Origin: Actinoplanes sp. NBRC 103695
GTDB lineage: Bacteria > Actinomycetota > Actinomycetes > Mycobacteriales > Micromonosporaceae
Assembly (NCBI RefSeq): GCF_030269485.1
Contig: NZ_BSTL01000029.1
Span: 1-64,000 of the forward strand
Direction of reading: 5' to 3'
Length of the DNA stretch: 64,000 bases
Shown: positions 54,134 through 61,633 of the stretch, piece after piece
Layout of the letters: each line of letters begins with the position of its first letter
Numbering within the stretch: the first letter of the stretch is position 1
Made by a program: the position numbers and the translations under genes
The notes under the pieces: generated by a model
The model's input: the letters and a program-made list of their open reading frames with translations, nothing else
Told to the model about the DNA's origin: nothing
The model's database searches: none

Positions 54134-54270
54134 ATGACCGACGGCGACTGGAGGGATGGCGGCTTCAGGCAGCGCCGGCCCTCCGCGGAGACGCTCGCCT
54201 GGGTCGCGGCGTCGATGGGTCGGGGCAGCCCTACGGCGCCTCGGATGACCGCGGGCCCACCCTCACGATG
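54134..54270 (+). pseudogene. Possible remnant of a phosphotransferase-like gene 3' of the tRNA
   Basis: From ATG 54134 the frame gives about 45 residues (including AETLAWVAASMGRGS and RMTAGPPSRCVIRR) that loosely recall the opening of actinobacterial APH-type phosphotransferases (W-V-x-x-x-x-G-x-G..R-x-[TV]-G-G-x-x-S). The rest becomes low-complexity and runs in a shadow frame into the SDR gene. The resemblance is weak. The 297 bases between tRNA and SDR hold nothing else I can support. Confidence 0.25.
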
Positions 54271-54398
54271 TGTCATCCGCCGTGGAGCACCGCAGGCGAG
54301 CGTTGGCTGCTCGGCCGCCCCTCATACCGGCGGAATGCCCGGTTCGACACCGGGGCCTGCGACATGGTTCGACGCCGTACTCGGCGTAGGTTGCGACG

Positions 54399-55178
54399 AT
54401 GAGCGACTTTCCCCGCGGCCTGGCCGCTTTCTCCCTGCAGGGGCGCAAGGCTCTGATCACCGGCGGCAACCGCGGTCTCGGGTACGCGTTCACCCAGGCG
54501 CTGGCCGACTGCGGCGCCTCGGTCGCCTTCATCGGGCGGGACGCCGACGCCAACCGGGCCGCCGTCGGGCGCCTCGCCGAGGCCGGTGTTCAGGCCCACG
54601 CGATCGGCGCCGACCTGACCCGTGACGACGACGTGCGGCGCGGCGTCGACGAGGCGGTGGAGGCGCTCGGCGGGCTCGACATCGTCGTGAACAACGCCGG
54701 CACCTGCTTCCACAACCCGGCCTGGGACGCCACCGACGACGAATGGCAGCAGGTCTTCGACCTCAACGTGCGGGCGGTGTGGAAGGTGAGCCTGGCCGCC
54801 GGGCGGCACCTGCGCGCGACCGGCGGCGGTTCGATCGTCAACATCGGCTCCATCTCCGGCCTGATCGTCAACCGGCCACAGGCCCAGGCGCCGTACAACG
54901 CCTCCAAGGCCGCGGTCCACCAGCTGACCAAGTCGCTGGCCGCGGAGTGGGCGGCGGACAACATCCGGGTCAACGCGGTGGCGCCGGGCTACGTCAAGAC
55001 CGAGATGGCGCCGGTCGACCGGCCCGAGTTCCGCCGGATGTGGATCGAGGACGCCCCGCAGCAGCGGTACGCCGATCCGGAGGAGATCGCCCCGACGGTG
55101 GTCTACCTGTGCTCGCCCGCCGCCGCGTTCGTCACCGGTTCCGTGCTGGTGATCGACGGCGGCTACACCGTCCACTGA
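54399..55178 (+). CDS. Short-chain dehydrogenase/reductase (classical SDR)
   Basis: A 259-aa SDR. The cofactor loop is TGGNRGLG (about 22-29), the structural motif NNAG is present, and the catalytic Ser-Tyr-Lys are in NIGSISG and PYNASKAA. The C-terminal VTGSVLVIDGGYTVH is standard. It oxidises or reduces a hydroxyl/ketone with NAD(P)H; the FabG/gluconate-dehydrogenase style does not reveal the substrate. It stands alone after the tRNA. Confidence 0.93.
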   Translation: MSDFPRGLAAFSLQGRKALITGGNRGLGYAFTQALADCGASVAFIGRDADANRAAVGRLAEAGVQAHAIGADLTRDDDVRRGVDEAVEALGGLDIVVNNAGTCFHNPAWDATDDEWQQVFDLNVRAVWKVSLAAGRHLRATGGGSIVNIGSISGLIVNRPQAQAPYNASKAAVHQLTKSLAAEWAADNIRVNAVAPGYVKTEMAPVDRPEFRRMWIEDAPQQRYADPEEIAPTVVYLCSPAAAFVTGSVLVIDGGYTVH

Positions 55179-55197
55179 CCGCGGGTACTGTCCCTCG

Positions 55198-55310
55198 ATG
55201 CTCGTCATCTCAGCGACACCCACCTGGACCAGCGGCAGCCGCCCGGCGTGGCCTTTCACGTCCACGACGACAAGGGGCCGCTGACCACCCACTACCGCGT
55301 GGTGGTCTGA
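55198..55310 (+). pseudogene. Metallophosphoesterase remnant (internal deletion and frameshift)
   Basis: An ATG at 55198 reads MLV and then, after a one-base shift, HLSDTHLD (55206-55229), the D-x-H metal motif that opens Icc/CpdA-type phosphoesterases. The sequence jumps at once to PPGVAFHVHDDKGPLTTHY and a stop at 55308-55310, which looks like the C-terminus of the same family. About 230 residues between the two are missing. The start comes 20 bases after the SDR stop. Confidence 0.6.
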
Positions 55311-55627
55311 CGCGCCAGGCTCTGTTTCGCGGCCGGCCATTCGTCGTCGAGGAGGGCGTAGAGGACGGTGTCGCGCCACGAGCCGTCGGCGCGGCGGTGT
55401 TTGCGCAGCTCACCCTCGCGGGCCGCGCCGAGGCGCTCGATGGCCGCCTGGGCGCGCAGGTTGCGGATATCGGTGACCCAGGTCACCCGGACAGCTTCGA
55501 GCGTTTCGAAGGCGTACGTCAGCAGAAGGGTCTTGGTCTCGGTGTTCATGCCGGTGCCCTGCCACCGCGCGCCGAGCCAGGTGTAGCCGATCGCCAGCGA
55601 CCGCTGCCCGGGATCGAGGTCGCTCAA
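55292..55627 (-). pseudogene. GNAT acetyltransferase lacking its N-terminal half
   Basis: The frame encodes 111 residues that match the second half of RimJ/RimL-type acetyltransferases: RSLAIGYTWLGARWQGTGMNTETK (acetyl-CoA loop region), FETLEAVRVTWVTDIRN, then AAIERLGAAREGELRKHRR and DTVLYALLDDEWP. The first ~90 residues of the fold are absent, and only a TTG without ribosome site could start it. The upstream DNA is the csbD promoter. Its 3' end overlaps the metallophosphoesterase remnant. Confidence 0.65.
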
Positions 55628-55634
55628 CGAATAG

Positions 55635-55660
55635 GGATTGCGGTTGTGGCGAGTGGGTAC
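55635..55660 (+). promoter_or_regulatory. Sigma-B-type stress promoter for csbD
   Basis: GGATTG at 55635-55640 and GGGTAC at 55655-55660 are 14 bases apart and 42 bases before the csbD start. GGGTAC is the -10 consensus of the actinomycete sigma-B/sigma-H group, whose -35 is G-N-N-T. The fit agrees with csbD being a general-stress gene in other bacteria. Confidence 0.6.
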
Positions 55661-55701
55661 CCCACGGCTGTAGGCAACTCTCCTCGACGTGGAGGTATCC
55701 C

Positions 55702-55875
55702 ATGGCTTTCGACGACAAGGTCGACAACAAGGCTGAGGAAGTGGGCGGCAAGGCCAAGGAAGGTGTGGGCCGCGCCACCGACGACGAGCAGCTCGAGGCC
55801 GAGGGTAAGGCCGACCAGAAGAGCGCCAACCTCAAGCAGGCCGGCGAGAAGATCAAGGACGTCTTCAAGTCCTGA
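55702..55875 (+). CDS. CsbD family stress-response protein
   Basis: A 57-aa protein with a perfect ribosome site GGAGGT at 55691-55696. The sequence has the CsbD pattern, D-K-V-[DN]-N-K-A-E-E-x-x-G-K-A-K-E-x-x-G, then ATDDEQLEAEGKADQ and a lysine-rich helix. CsbD proteins are small, charged, general-stress proteins without known mechanism. A sigma-B-type promoter lies upstream and a very strong hairpin downstream. Confidence 0.93.
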   Translation: MAFDDKVDNKAEEVGGKAKEGVGRATDDEQLEAEGKADQKSANLKQAGEKIKDVFKS

Positions 55876-55888
55876 TCGAGCAGGTCAG

Positions 55889-56539
55889 TCAGGTTTTGGC
55901 AGGCGGGAGCGGACGGCGAGCAACACCGCCGTCCGCTCCCGCCTGTGCCATCTCGATCGCGATGCGGGTCAGGTCTGCCTTGTTGGTGACGCCCAGTTTG
56001 GTGCGGATGCGTTTCGCGTAGGTGTTGACCGTGTCGTCGGAGAGGCCCATCCGCCGCGCGATCTGCCGGTGGGTCAGGCCGGAGGCGATCCAGCGCAGGG
56101 TCTCGACCTCGCGGGGGGTCAGGCCCTGAGGTCCGCCGGCGGCCTGCCCGGCGAGCTCGGCCTCGAACTGATGGACGGTACGCGGGCAGATGTAGAACCC
56201 ACCCTGCGCGATGACCCGGATCGCGCCGCCCATGATCTCCTGCTCGGCGAACCGGCTGACGCAGCCCCGCGCGCCCGCCCGGACCGTCGCGAGGAGCATC
56301 GGTGACCCGTCCCAAACGGTGCTGACCAGCACAGATCCGCGGGTGGCGGCCTCGGCGACCGTGTCCATCGCGGACGCGACGATGTGCGGCAGGTCGAGGA
56401 TGACCGCGTCGTAGCGGTCGGAACCCAGGTCATCGACGCACGGCACTGCCACGGTGACGCTCAGGTCAGCGTCAGCCGCCAGCTTCTCCAGCCCCGCCCG
56501 CCAGACCGGCTGATCCGCGACGATCGCGATTCGGTGCAC
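55889..56539 (-). CDS. Orphan LuxR-type response regulator with degenerate receiver (left flank of murF operon)
   Basis: A 216-aa regulator from GTG 56539 (GAGGGG upstream). The N-terminal half resembles a receiver (HRIAIVADQPVWRAGLEKL, AVILDLP, VSTVWDG) but has only one acidic residue where canonical receivers have two, and no clear lysine in its usual K-P position. The C-terminal LuxR HTH is normal (LTPREVETLRWIASG, THRQIARRMGLSDDTVNTYAKRI). It is probably controlled without phosphorylation. It lies 31 bases downstream of the alr stop on the same strand and is a paralogue of the protein at 61022-61633. Its 3' end carries the csbD hairpin. Confidence 0.85.
   Translation of the reverse strand: MHRIAIVADQPVWRAGLEKLAADADLSVTVAVPCVDDLGSDRYDAVILDLPHIVASAMDTVAEAATRGSVLVSTVWDGSPMLLATVRAGARGCVSRFAEQEIMGGAIRVIAQGGFYICPRTVHQFEAELAGQAAGGPQGLTPREVETLRWIASGLTHRQIARRMGLSDDTVNTYAKRIRTKLGVTNKADLTRIAIEMAQAGADGGVARRPLPPAKT
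55900..55945. terminator. 19-bp hairpin after csbD, inside the 3' end of the convergent regulator gene
   Basis: CAGGCGGGAGCGGACGGCG at 55900-55918 pairs with CGCCGTCCGCTCCCGCCTG at 55927-55945 around an eight-base loop. It starts 24 bases after the csbD stop and also ends transcription from the other strand, whose stop codon is at 55889. Confidence 0.85.
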
Positions 56540-56570
56540 GATCCCCTCGACGGTTTTCGTACCGCCGGGT

Positions 56571-57692
56571 TCATTCAGGCACGTAAGTACGGTGCACTCG
56601 GGCACCGATGCCGGTGAGGATCTCGTGCGGGTTGGTGCCGGCCCAGCCGGCCCACTCCTCGACGGTCGGCTCGCCCGCGTCGCCCGGCCCGAGCATGACC
56701 ACGGTGTCACCGGCCGTGACCGGCAGGTCACCGACGTCCAGGACCACCTGGTCCATCGTCACCCGCCCGACGACCGGCCGGCGGACGCCGTGTGCCAGCA
56801 GGCAGGCCCGGCCGCCGGTGGAGCGCGGGATGCCGTCGGCGAACCCGAGCGGGATCTGCGCCAGGGTGGTCTCGCGGTCGATCACGTGGTCCCAGCCGTA
56901 CGAGACGCCGGTGCCGGCCGGGACACGCATGGTCCGCAGCACCCGGGCCGTCACCGTCATGGCCGGGCGCAGCCCGAACGACCGGCTCGGCACCGGCTCG
57001 ACGCCGTAGACCCCGATGCCGGGGCGGACCAGGGTGTGCCTGGCCGCCGGCACCTGCAGGGTGGCGGCCGAGTTGGCCAGGTGCACGTGCCGCGGTTCCA
57101 GGCCGGCGTTCAGCGCGGCCCGGCGGAACGCGCCGAACGCGTCCAGCTGCCGCCGCAGGCCGTCGGAGTCGACGTCCTCCGCCGAGGCCAGATGCGACCA
57201 CAGGCCGGTGACCTCGATCGTCCCGCTCTTCTCCAGCCGCCGGGCCGCGTCGACCAGGTCCGGCCAGTCGCCGGCCGGGGCGCCCCCGCGGGACAGCCCG
57301 GTGTCCGCCTCCAGATGCACCCCGGCGACGACGCCCAGGGCGTTTGCCGCGGCGGCGACCTCCTCCAATGCCTCCACCCGCGACGCGGCCACCTCGACGC
57401 CCGCGGCGAGTACGTCGGCGAACGACTCGTCGGGCGGGTAGAGCCAGAGCAGCATCGGCGCGTCGATGCCGGCGGCTCGCAGCGCGAGTGCCTCGTCCGG
57501 GGAGGTCACGCCGAGCCGGGTCGCGCCGTGCCGCAGTGCGGTGCGTGCCACCTCGGCGGCGCCGTGGCCGAAGCCGTCGGCCTTGACCACGGCCATCACC
57601 CCGGCGGCGCCCGCGGCGCGGGACAGCACCCGGACGTTGTGCGCGACGGCGCCCAGATCGATGATGGCCTGCGCCATCGGTGCCCTGCTCAT
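56571..57692 (-). CDS. alr: Alanine racemase family protein (third gene of the murF-ddl-alr operon)
   Basis: A 373-aa PLP enzyme; ATG 57692 overlaps the ddl stop by 4 bases. The PLP lysine is K37 in VVKADGFGHG (consensus KANAYGHG), the HLANSAAT and RPGIGVYG segments are present, and the second catalytic tyrosine is in GVSYGWDHV. GFADGIPRS replaces the usual GYADGxPR. It interconverts L- and D-alanine, or another small amino acid such as serine, to feed the ligase. Being linked to ddl and murF rather than in a housekeeping position suggests a dedicated D-amino-acid supply. Substrate cannot be read from sequence. Confidence 0.9.
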   Translation of the reverse strand: MSRAPMAQAIIDLGAVAHNVRVLSRAAGAAGVMAVVKADGFGHGAAEVARTALRHGATRLGVTSPDEALALRAAGIDAPMLLWLYPPDESFADVLAAGVEVAASRVEALEEVAAAANALGVVAGVHLEADTGLSRGGAPAGDWPDLVDAARRLEKSGTIEVTGLWSHLASAEDVDSDGLRRQLDAFGAFRRAALNAGLEPRHVHLANSAATLQVPAARHTLVRPGIGVYGVEPVPSRSFGLRPAMTVTARVLRTMRVPAGTGVSYGWDHVIDRETTLAQIPLGFADGIPRSTGGRACLLAHGVRRPVVGRVTMDQVVLDVGDLPVTAGDTVVMLGPGDAGEPTVEEWAGWAGTNPHEILTGIGARVHRTYVPE

Positions 57693-58762
57693 CCGGTGGG
57701 CGCGGTCCTGCGTGCCAGGGCGGTGTCGATCAGGATCCCGAGCAGTTCCGTGTACGGGACACCGGCCGCCCGCCACGCCGCCGGGAACTGGGACACCGAC
57801 GTCAGGCCGGGCATGGTGTTCACCTCGTTCAGCACGACCTCGGTGACGCCGTTCGCGCCGGCGTGCACGAAGAAGTCCACCCGGATCAGTCCCGCGCAGC
57901 CCAGCGCCCGGAAGGCCCGCACCGCCGCGTCGGCCAGGTACCACCCGGTGTCGGCGTCGACCGGCGCCGGGATGCCGAACTTCGTGGAGCCGTCCCGGTA
58001 CTTGGCCGTCGCGCTGAAGAAGTGGTGCCGGTGCGCGTCCATCAGGATCTCTAGAGGCGGGCCCGCCTCGACGCGCCCGTCGGGATGCTCCAGGACGGCG
58101 ATGTCGATCTCCCGGCCCGGCACGGCCGGCTCGACCAGCACCTTGGTGTCGCCCGCGAACGCCGTGGCGACGGCCTGGTCGAGGTCGGCCCAGTCGGTGA
58201 CCCGGGTGACGCCGACGCTGGAGCCGCCCGAGGCGGGCTTGACGAAGACCGGCAGGCCGAGGCGCTTGCGCTCGACGTCGGTCACGGTGTCCTCGGGGTC
58301 GCGCAGCACGAGGCCGTCGGCCACCGCGATGCCCTCGGCCTTCAGGAGCGCCTTGGTGATCTCCTTGTCCATGCCGGTCGCGCCGGCCAGCACACCGGCG
58401 CCGACGTACGGCACGCCGAGCAGGTCCAGCAGCCCGGCGACGGTGCCGTCCTCGCCGAGGGCGCCGTGCAGCACCGGGAAGACCACGTCCACCGACCCGA
58501 GCGCCTCGATCGCCGCGGCCATGCTCGCCGCCCGCGTGCTGACGTCGTTGCTGGTCAGCGCGACCAGCTGGTCGGCGTCGAGCTCGGCCGGGAACTCGGC
58601 GACGGTCGCGACGTGCCACGCGCCGTCCTGGCCGATCCGGACGGGCACCGCGCGGAACCGGCCGCGGTCCAGGTTGTCCAGCACGCTCACCGCCGACCGG
58701 CAGGACACGTCGTACTCGGTGTTCTGGCCGCCGAAGACGACGCCCACCACGATCTCGGTCAT
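57689..58762 (-). CDS. ddl: D-alanine--D-X ligase with atypical active-site motifs
   Basis: A 357-aa ATP-grasp ligase; its ATG at 58762 and stop at 57689 both overlap neighbours by 4 bases. Canonical parts: FPVLHGALGEDGT (96-107), KPASGGSSVGV (175-185), RVDFF and LNEVNTMPG (311-319). Unusual parts: GGQNTEYDVS (11-20), where most Ddl have S-[SP]-E-H-x-[IV]-S, and the loop HHFFSATAKYRDG (246-258), where most have YYDFEAKY or FYDYEAKY. E-Y and F-F at these places also occur in VanC-type D-Ala-D-Ser ligases; the K-Y after them, lost in D-lactate ligases, is kept. Product may be D-Ala-D-Ala or D-Ala-D-Ser. It should act in the cytoplasm before MurF. Confidence 0.92.
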   Translation of the reverse strand: MTEIVVGVVFGGQNTEYDVSCRSAVSVLDNLDRGRFRAVPVRIGQDGAWHVATVAEFPAELDADQLVALTSNDVSTRAASMAAAIEALGSVDVVFPVLHGALGEDGTVAGLLDLLGVPYVGAGVLAGATGMDKEITKALLKAEGIAVADGLVLRDPEDTVTDVERKRLGLPVFVKPASGGSSVGVTRVTDWADLDQAVATAFAGDTKVLVEPAVPGREIDIAVLEHPDGRVEAGPPLEILMDAHRHHFFSATAKYRDGSTKFGIPAPVDADTGWYLADAAVRAFRALGCAGLIRVDFFVHAGANGVTEVVLNEVNTMPGLTSVSQFPAAWRAAGVPYTELLGILIDTALARRTAPTG

Positions 58763-60129
58763 CGTCCACCCTGTTCGATCAGCCGATCCGCCGCGGCCTG
58801 CAGACCCACGGCGTTGGACCCCTTCATGAGTACGACGTCACCCGGCGCCAGCCGAGGGTGCAGGAGCGCGAGCGCCGTGGCGGCGTCCGGCACGTGCTCG
58901 GCCTCCACCCCGGCCTCGCGAGCCGCCGCGACGATCCGGCCGGCGTCGTCGTTGCCCACCCCGATCAGGTAGCGGACACCGGCGTCCACGGCGGCGTTGC
59001 CGACGGCCGTGTGGTGCCCGGCCGACTCCGGGCCGAGCTCGTTCATCTGCCCGAGCACGGCCACCAGCCGGCGGTCGCGGGCCAGGCCGGCGGCCGTGCG
59101 CAGAGCGGCGATCGCGGAGGCGGGGCTGGCGTTGTAGGCGTCGTCGACCACGGTCACGCCGCCGGCCGTGTCGCGGACGTGCATGCGCCCGCCGGAGACC
59201 CGGTCGGCGTGGCTGAGCGCGTCTGCCACGGCCGCGACGTCGTCGGTGAGGGTCAGCGCCGCCGAGGCCGCCGCCAGCGCGTTCGAGACGTAGTGCTCGC
59301 CGTGCAGACGCAACGCCACCCGGACGGAGCCGGTGGGGGAGCAGAGGCGGAAGGATGCGCGGCCGGCCTCGTCGACGGTGACGTGCTCCGCGCGTACCGA
59401 AGCATGGGTTGTGGTCCCGAAGAGAGTGACCGGCGCGCTGGACCGCGCGGCCATGGCCGCCACCCGCGGATCGTCGGCGTTGAGCACCGCGTGGCCGCCG
59501 GCCGGCAGCGCCTCGACCAACTCCGCCTTGGCCGCGGTGGTGTTCTCCAGGCTGCCGAACTCGCTGAGGTGCGAGACGCCGACGCTGGTCACGACGCCGA
59601 TCCGCGGTGCCACCAGCCGGGCCAGGTACGCGACGTCGCCGAGGTTGCGGGCGCCCAGCTCGGCCACCAGGTAACGGGTGTCCGGCCTGATCAGCGATAC
59701 CGTCGCCGGGACGCCGATCTCGTTGTTGAGGTTGCCGGGCGGCGCCACCGTCGGGCCCAGCCGGGCCAGCACCTGCCCGAGCAGATCCTTCGTCGTGGTC
59801 TTGCCCACCGACCCCGTGACGCCGATGACGGTCAGGTCCGTCGCCCGGCTGATCAGGGTCGCGGCGAGCCGGCCGAACCCGGCCAGGACGTCGTCGACGA
59901 CCACCGCGGGAACGCCGACCGGCCGACCGGCCAGCACCGCGGCGGCGCCCCGGGTGACCGCCAGCTCGGCGAAGTCATGACCATCGGCACGTGCCCCCGG
60001 GAACGCCACGAACAGATCACCGGGCCCGACCAGCCGGGAGTCGTAGCGTGCGACACCGGTGACCAGCCGGCCCGGGGCGGCGTCGTGCAGTGCTCCCCCG
60101 ACGGCGTTCCCGATGTCCTGCAGCGTCAT
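58759..60129 (-). CDS. murF: UDP-MurNAc-tripeptide--D-Ala-D-X ligase (MurF), probably a second copy
   Basis: A 456-aa Mur ligase from ATG 60129; longer starts fall in the divergent promoter. Domain 1 has the substrate strand MTLQDIGNAVGGALH, the ATP loop is GVTGSVGKTTTKD, the carbamoyl-lysine/metal region is NNEIGVPAT, and the C-terminal domain has DDAYNASPAS and KGSNAVG, all typical of MurF. It adds the dipeptide from Ddl to the UDP-linked wall precursor. Normal murF genes sit in the division/cell-wall cluster; here it heads murF-ddl-alr, so it is likely a dedicated copy. The Ddl overlap is 4 bases (ATGA). Confidence 0.94.
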   Translation of the reverse strand: MTLQDIGNAVGGALHDAAPGRLVTGVARYDSRLVGPGDLFVAFPGARADGHDFAELAVTRGAAAVLAGRPVGVPAVVVDDVLAGFGRLAATLISRATDLTVIGVTGSVGKTTTKDLLGQVLARLGPTVAPPGNLNNEIGVPATVSLIRPDTRYLVAELGARNLGDVAYLARLVAPRIGVVTSVGVSHLSEFGSLENTTAAKAELVEALPAGGHAVLNADDPRVAAMAARSSAPVTLFGTTTHASVRAEHVTVDEAGRASFRLCSPTGSVRVALRLHGEHYVSNALAAASAALTLTDDVAAVADALSHADRVSGGRMHVRDTAGGVTVVDDAYNASPASAIAALRTAAGLARDRRLVAVLGQMNELGPESAGHHTAVGNAAVDAGVRYLIGVGNDDAGRIVAAAREAGVEAEHVPDAATALALLHPRLAPGDVVLMKGSNAVGLQAAADRLIEQGGR

Positions 60130-60232
60130 GGGCAACACGTGCGGCACCGTATGCGCGCGGGCGGGTACAAGATCAACGTCCCTCTTTCGGGACGGACCGT
60201 CCGCATTGCGCCCGGCGACATCGCCTTTGAGC

Positions 60233-60961
60233 ATGCGACCCATGACTTTGGAAAGCGCACTGGCGTTCGGCGGCACCCAGGACGACTGGGCGGCCACCCG
60301 AGGCCGGATCACCTATCCGACCCGGGCGCAGGTGCTGGAGACGGCCTTCTTCCTGTCCCGCGCGGTGCCCGGCAACATTATCGAGTTCGGGACGTACCAG
60401 GGCTATTCCATGCGGGTGCTGCGCGACGAGCTGTGGCGGGCCAAGGTCTGGGACCGGCGCCAGCGCGGCAAGCGGCTCTACGCCTGCGACTCGTTCGAGG
60501 GTCTGCCGGAGGGCTACGAGCACCTGGCCAGCGGCACGTTCGCGACACCCGTGCCGAAGCTGCGCGGCGTACGCATCGTGAAGGGTTTCTTCGACGCGTC
60601 GCTGACGCCGGAGCTGGCGGCGGAGGTCGGCCGGGTGAGCCTCGCGCACCTCGACGCCGACCTGTACAGCTCGACGGTGACCGTCCTGGACTGGCTGGGC
60701 CCGCTGCTCGGGCCGGGCAGCCTGCTGCTGTTCGACGAGTTCCTCGGCGAGGACCCGGCCGAGGCACGGGCGTTCGCCGAGTGGTGCGAGAAGCAGGGGA
60801 TCAAGGTCGCCTTGCTGGCGCTGTTCGGGCGCGAGCCCAGCGGCAAGGGCGACAGCAGCGACCGGCGGGCGCTCTACCAGATCGTCGGCGACCAGCGGAT
60901 CGACAAGCCGGCGCCGCTCACCCCGGACCGCTGGCGGCGCCGCCTCTCGTCCACCTGGTGA
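60233..60961 (+). CDS. TylF/MycF-type class I O-methyltransferase
   Basis: A 242-aa methyltransferase, divergent from murF. It has the family features NIIEFGTYQGYSMRVLRDEL (SAM loop), YACDSFEGLPEG (acidic residue plus the family's F-E-G-L-P), and LAHLDADLYSSTVTVLDWLGPLLGPGSLLLFDEF in parts (metal-binding aspartates). TylF/MycF enzymes methylate sugars of macrolides; relatives occur throughout antibiotic clusters. The distance of 103 bases to murF suggests shared regulation. ATG 60233 is used; 60242 is possible. Confidence 0.9.
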   Translation: MRPMTLESALAFGGTQDDWAATRGRITYPTRAQVLETAFFLSRAVPGNIIEFGTYQGYSMRVLRDELWRAKVWDRRQRGKRLYACDSFEGLPEGYEHLASGTFATPVPKLRGVRIVKGFFDASLTPELAAEVGRVSLAHLDADLYSSTVTVLDWLGPLLGPGSLLLFDEFLGEDPAEARAFAEWCEKQGIKVALLALFGREPSGKGDSSDRRALYQIVGDQRIDKPAPLTPDRWRRRLSSTW

Positions 60962-60966
60962 GCTGT

Positions 60967-61001
60967 GTCAGGGGCTGACGCTCGCGTCGTCAGCCCCTGA
61001 C
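60967..61001. terminator. 14-bp hairpin between the methyltransferase and the second orphan regulator
   Basis: GTCAGGGGCTGACG at 60967-60980 pairs perfectly with CGTCAGCCCCTGAC at 60988-61001 around a seven-base loop. Both convergent genes stop within 21 bases, so it probably works in both directions. Confidence 0.88.
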
Positions 61002-61021
61002 CGGGATCGGTCAGCGGCATC

Positions 61022-61633
61022 TCAGGCGACGCGGACGGTTTTGGCCATGCGGGCCAGCAGTGCGATGCGGGTGAGCTCGGCCTTGTTGCCCACCCCGAGC
61101 TTGGCGCGGATGCGTTTGACGTAGGTGTCGACGGTGTGCGGGCTGATGCCGAGGCGGGTGGCGATCTGCCCGTGGGTCAGGCCCCGAGAGATCTGGATGA
61201 GCACCTGCTCCTCGCGTTCGGACAGGTTCAGTGCGGGCGGGTCGGGATGCTCCGCGAGGTTCGGGGCGCAGTGGCCCTCGGGTACGACATGAGTTCCGGC
61301 CGTGACCGCCTGCAGCGCGTCGACCAGTTCCTCGCCGGACACCCGCTTGTCGATCAGGCCGGAGGCGCCGGCCCGCAGGTATTCCTGTGCGGGCAAAACT
61401 AATTCGCTGACCATCACCAGGGCCTGCGTGGTCCGGGCGGTCTCGGCGATGTAGTCGAGGATGCCGGCCGGCGCGAGTGCGTCGGCGTCGATCAAAGCAG
61501 CGTCGGCGAGCCAGGAGACGGGATCGGCCGGAGAGGTCCGGGTCTGGACGATGGCGATCCCTCCTTCGGTCAGGACCTGGATGAGCCCGACTAGATAGAC
61601 CGGAGAGCTGATGAGCACGTCAACCCGAAGCAC
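61022..61633 (-). CDS. Orphan LuxR-type response regulator with degenerate receiver (right flank)
   Basis: A 203-aa protein, probably from GTG 61633; a start at 61714 would add 27 unlikely residues. The pseudo-receiver (RVDVLISSPVYLVGLIQVL, AALIDADALA) has serines where the acidic pair should be. The LuxR HTH (LSEREEQVLIQISRG, THGQIATRLGISPHTVDTYVKRI, KLGVGNKAELTRIALLA) is nearly the same as in the protein at 55889-56539 (T-H-x-Q-I-A-x-R-[ML]-G-[LI]-S). The two flank the murF operon and probably regulate this region. No kinase gene is nearby. Confidence 0.85.
   Translation of the reverse strand: MLRVDVLISSPVYLVGLIQVLTEGGIAIVQTRTSPADPVSWLADAALIDADALAPAGILDYIAETARTTQALVMVSELVLPAQEYLRAGASGLIDKRVSGEELVDALQAVTAGTHVVPEGHCAPNLAEHPDPPALNLSEREEQVLIQISRGLTHGQIATRLGISPHTVDTYVKRIRAKLGVGNKAELTRIALLARMAKTVRVA

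Noticed and set aside
57689-58762. Calling the ligase VanA-type (D-Ala-D-lactate) resistance
   Set aside because: The K-Y after the omega-loop is kept, and no VanH dehydrogenase or VanX dipeptidase gene is present nearby.
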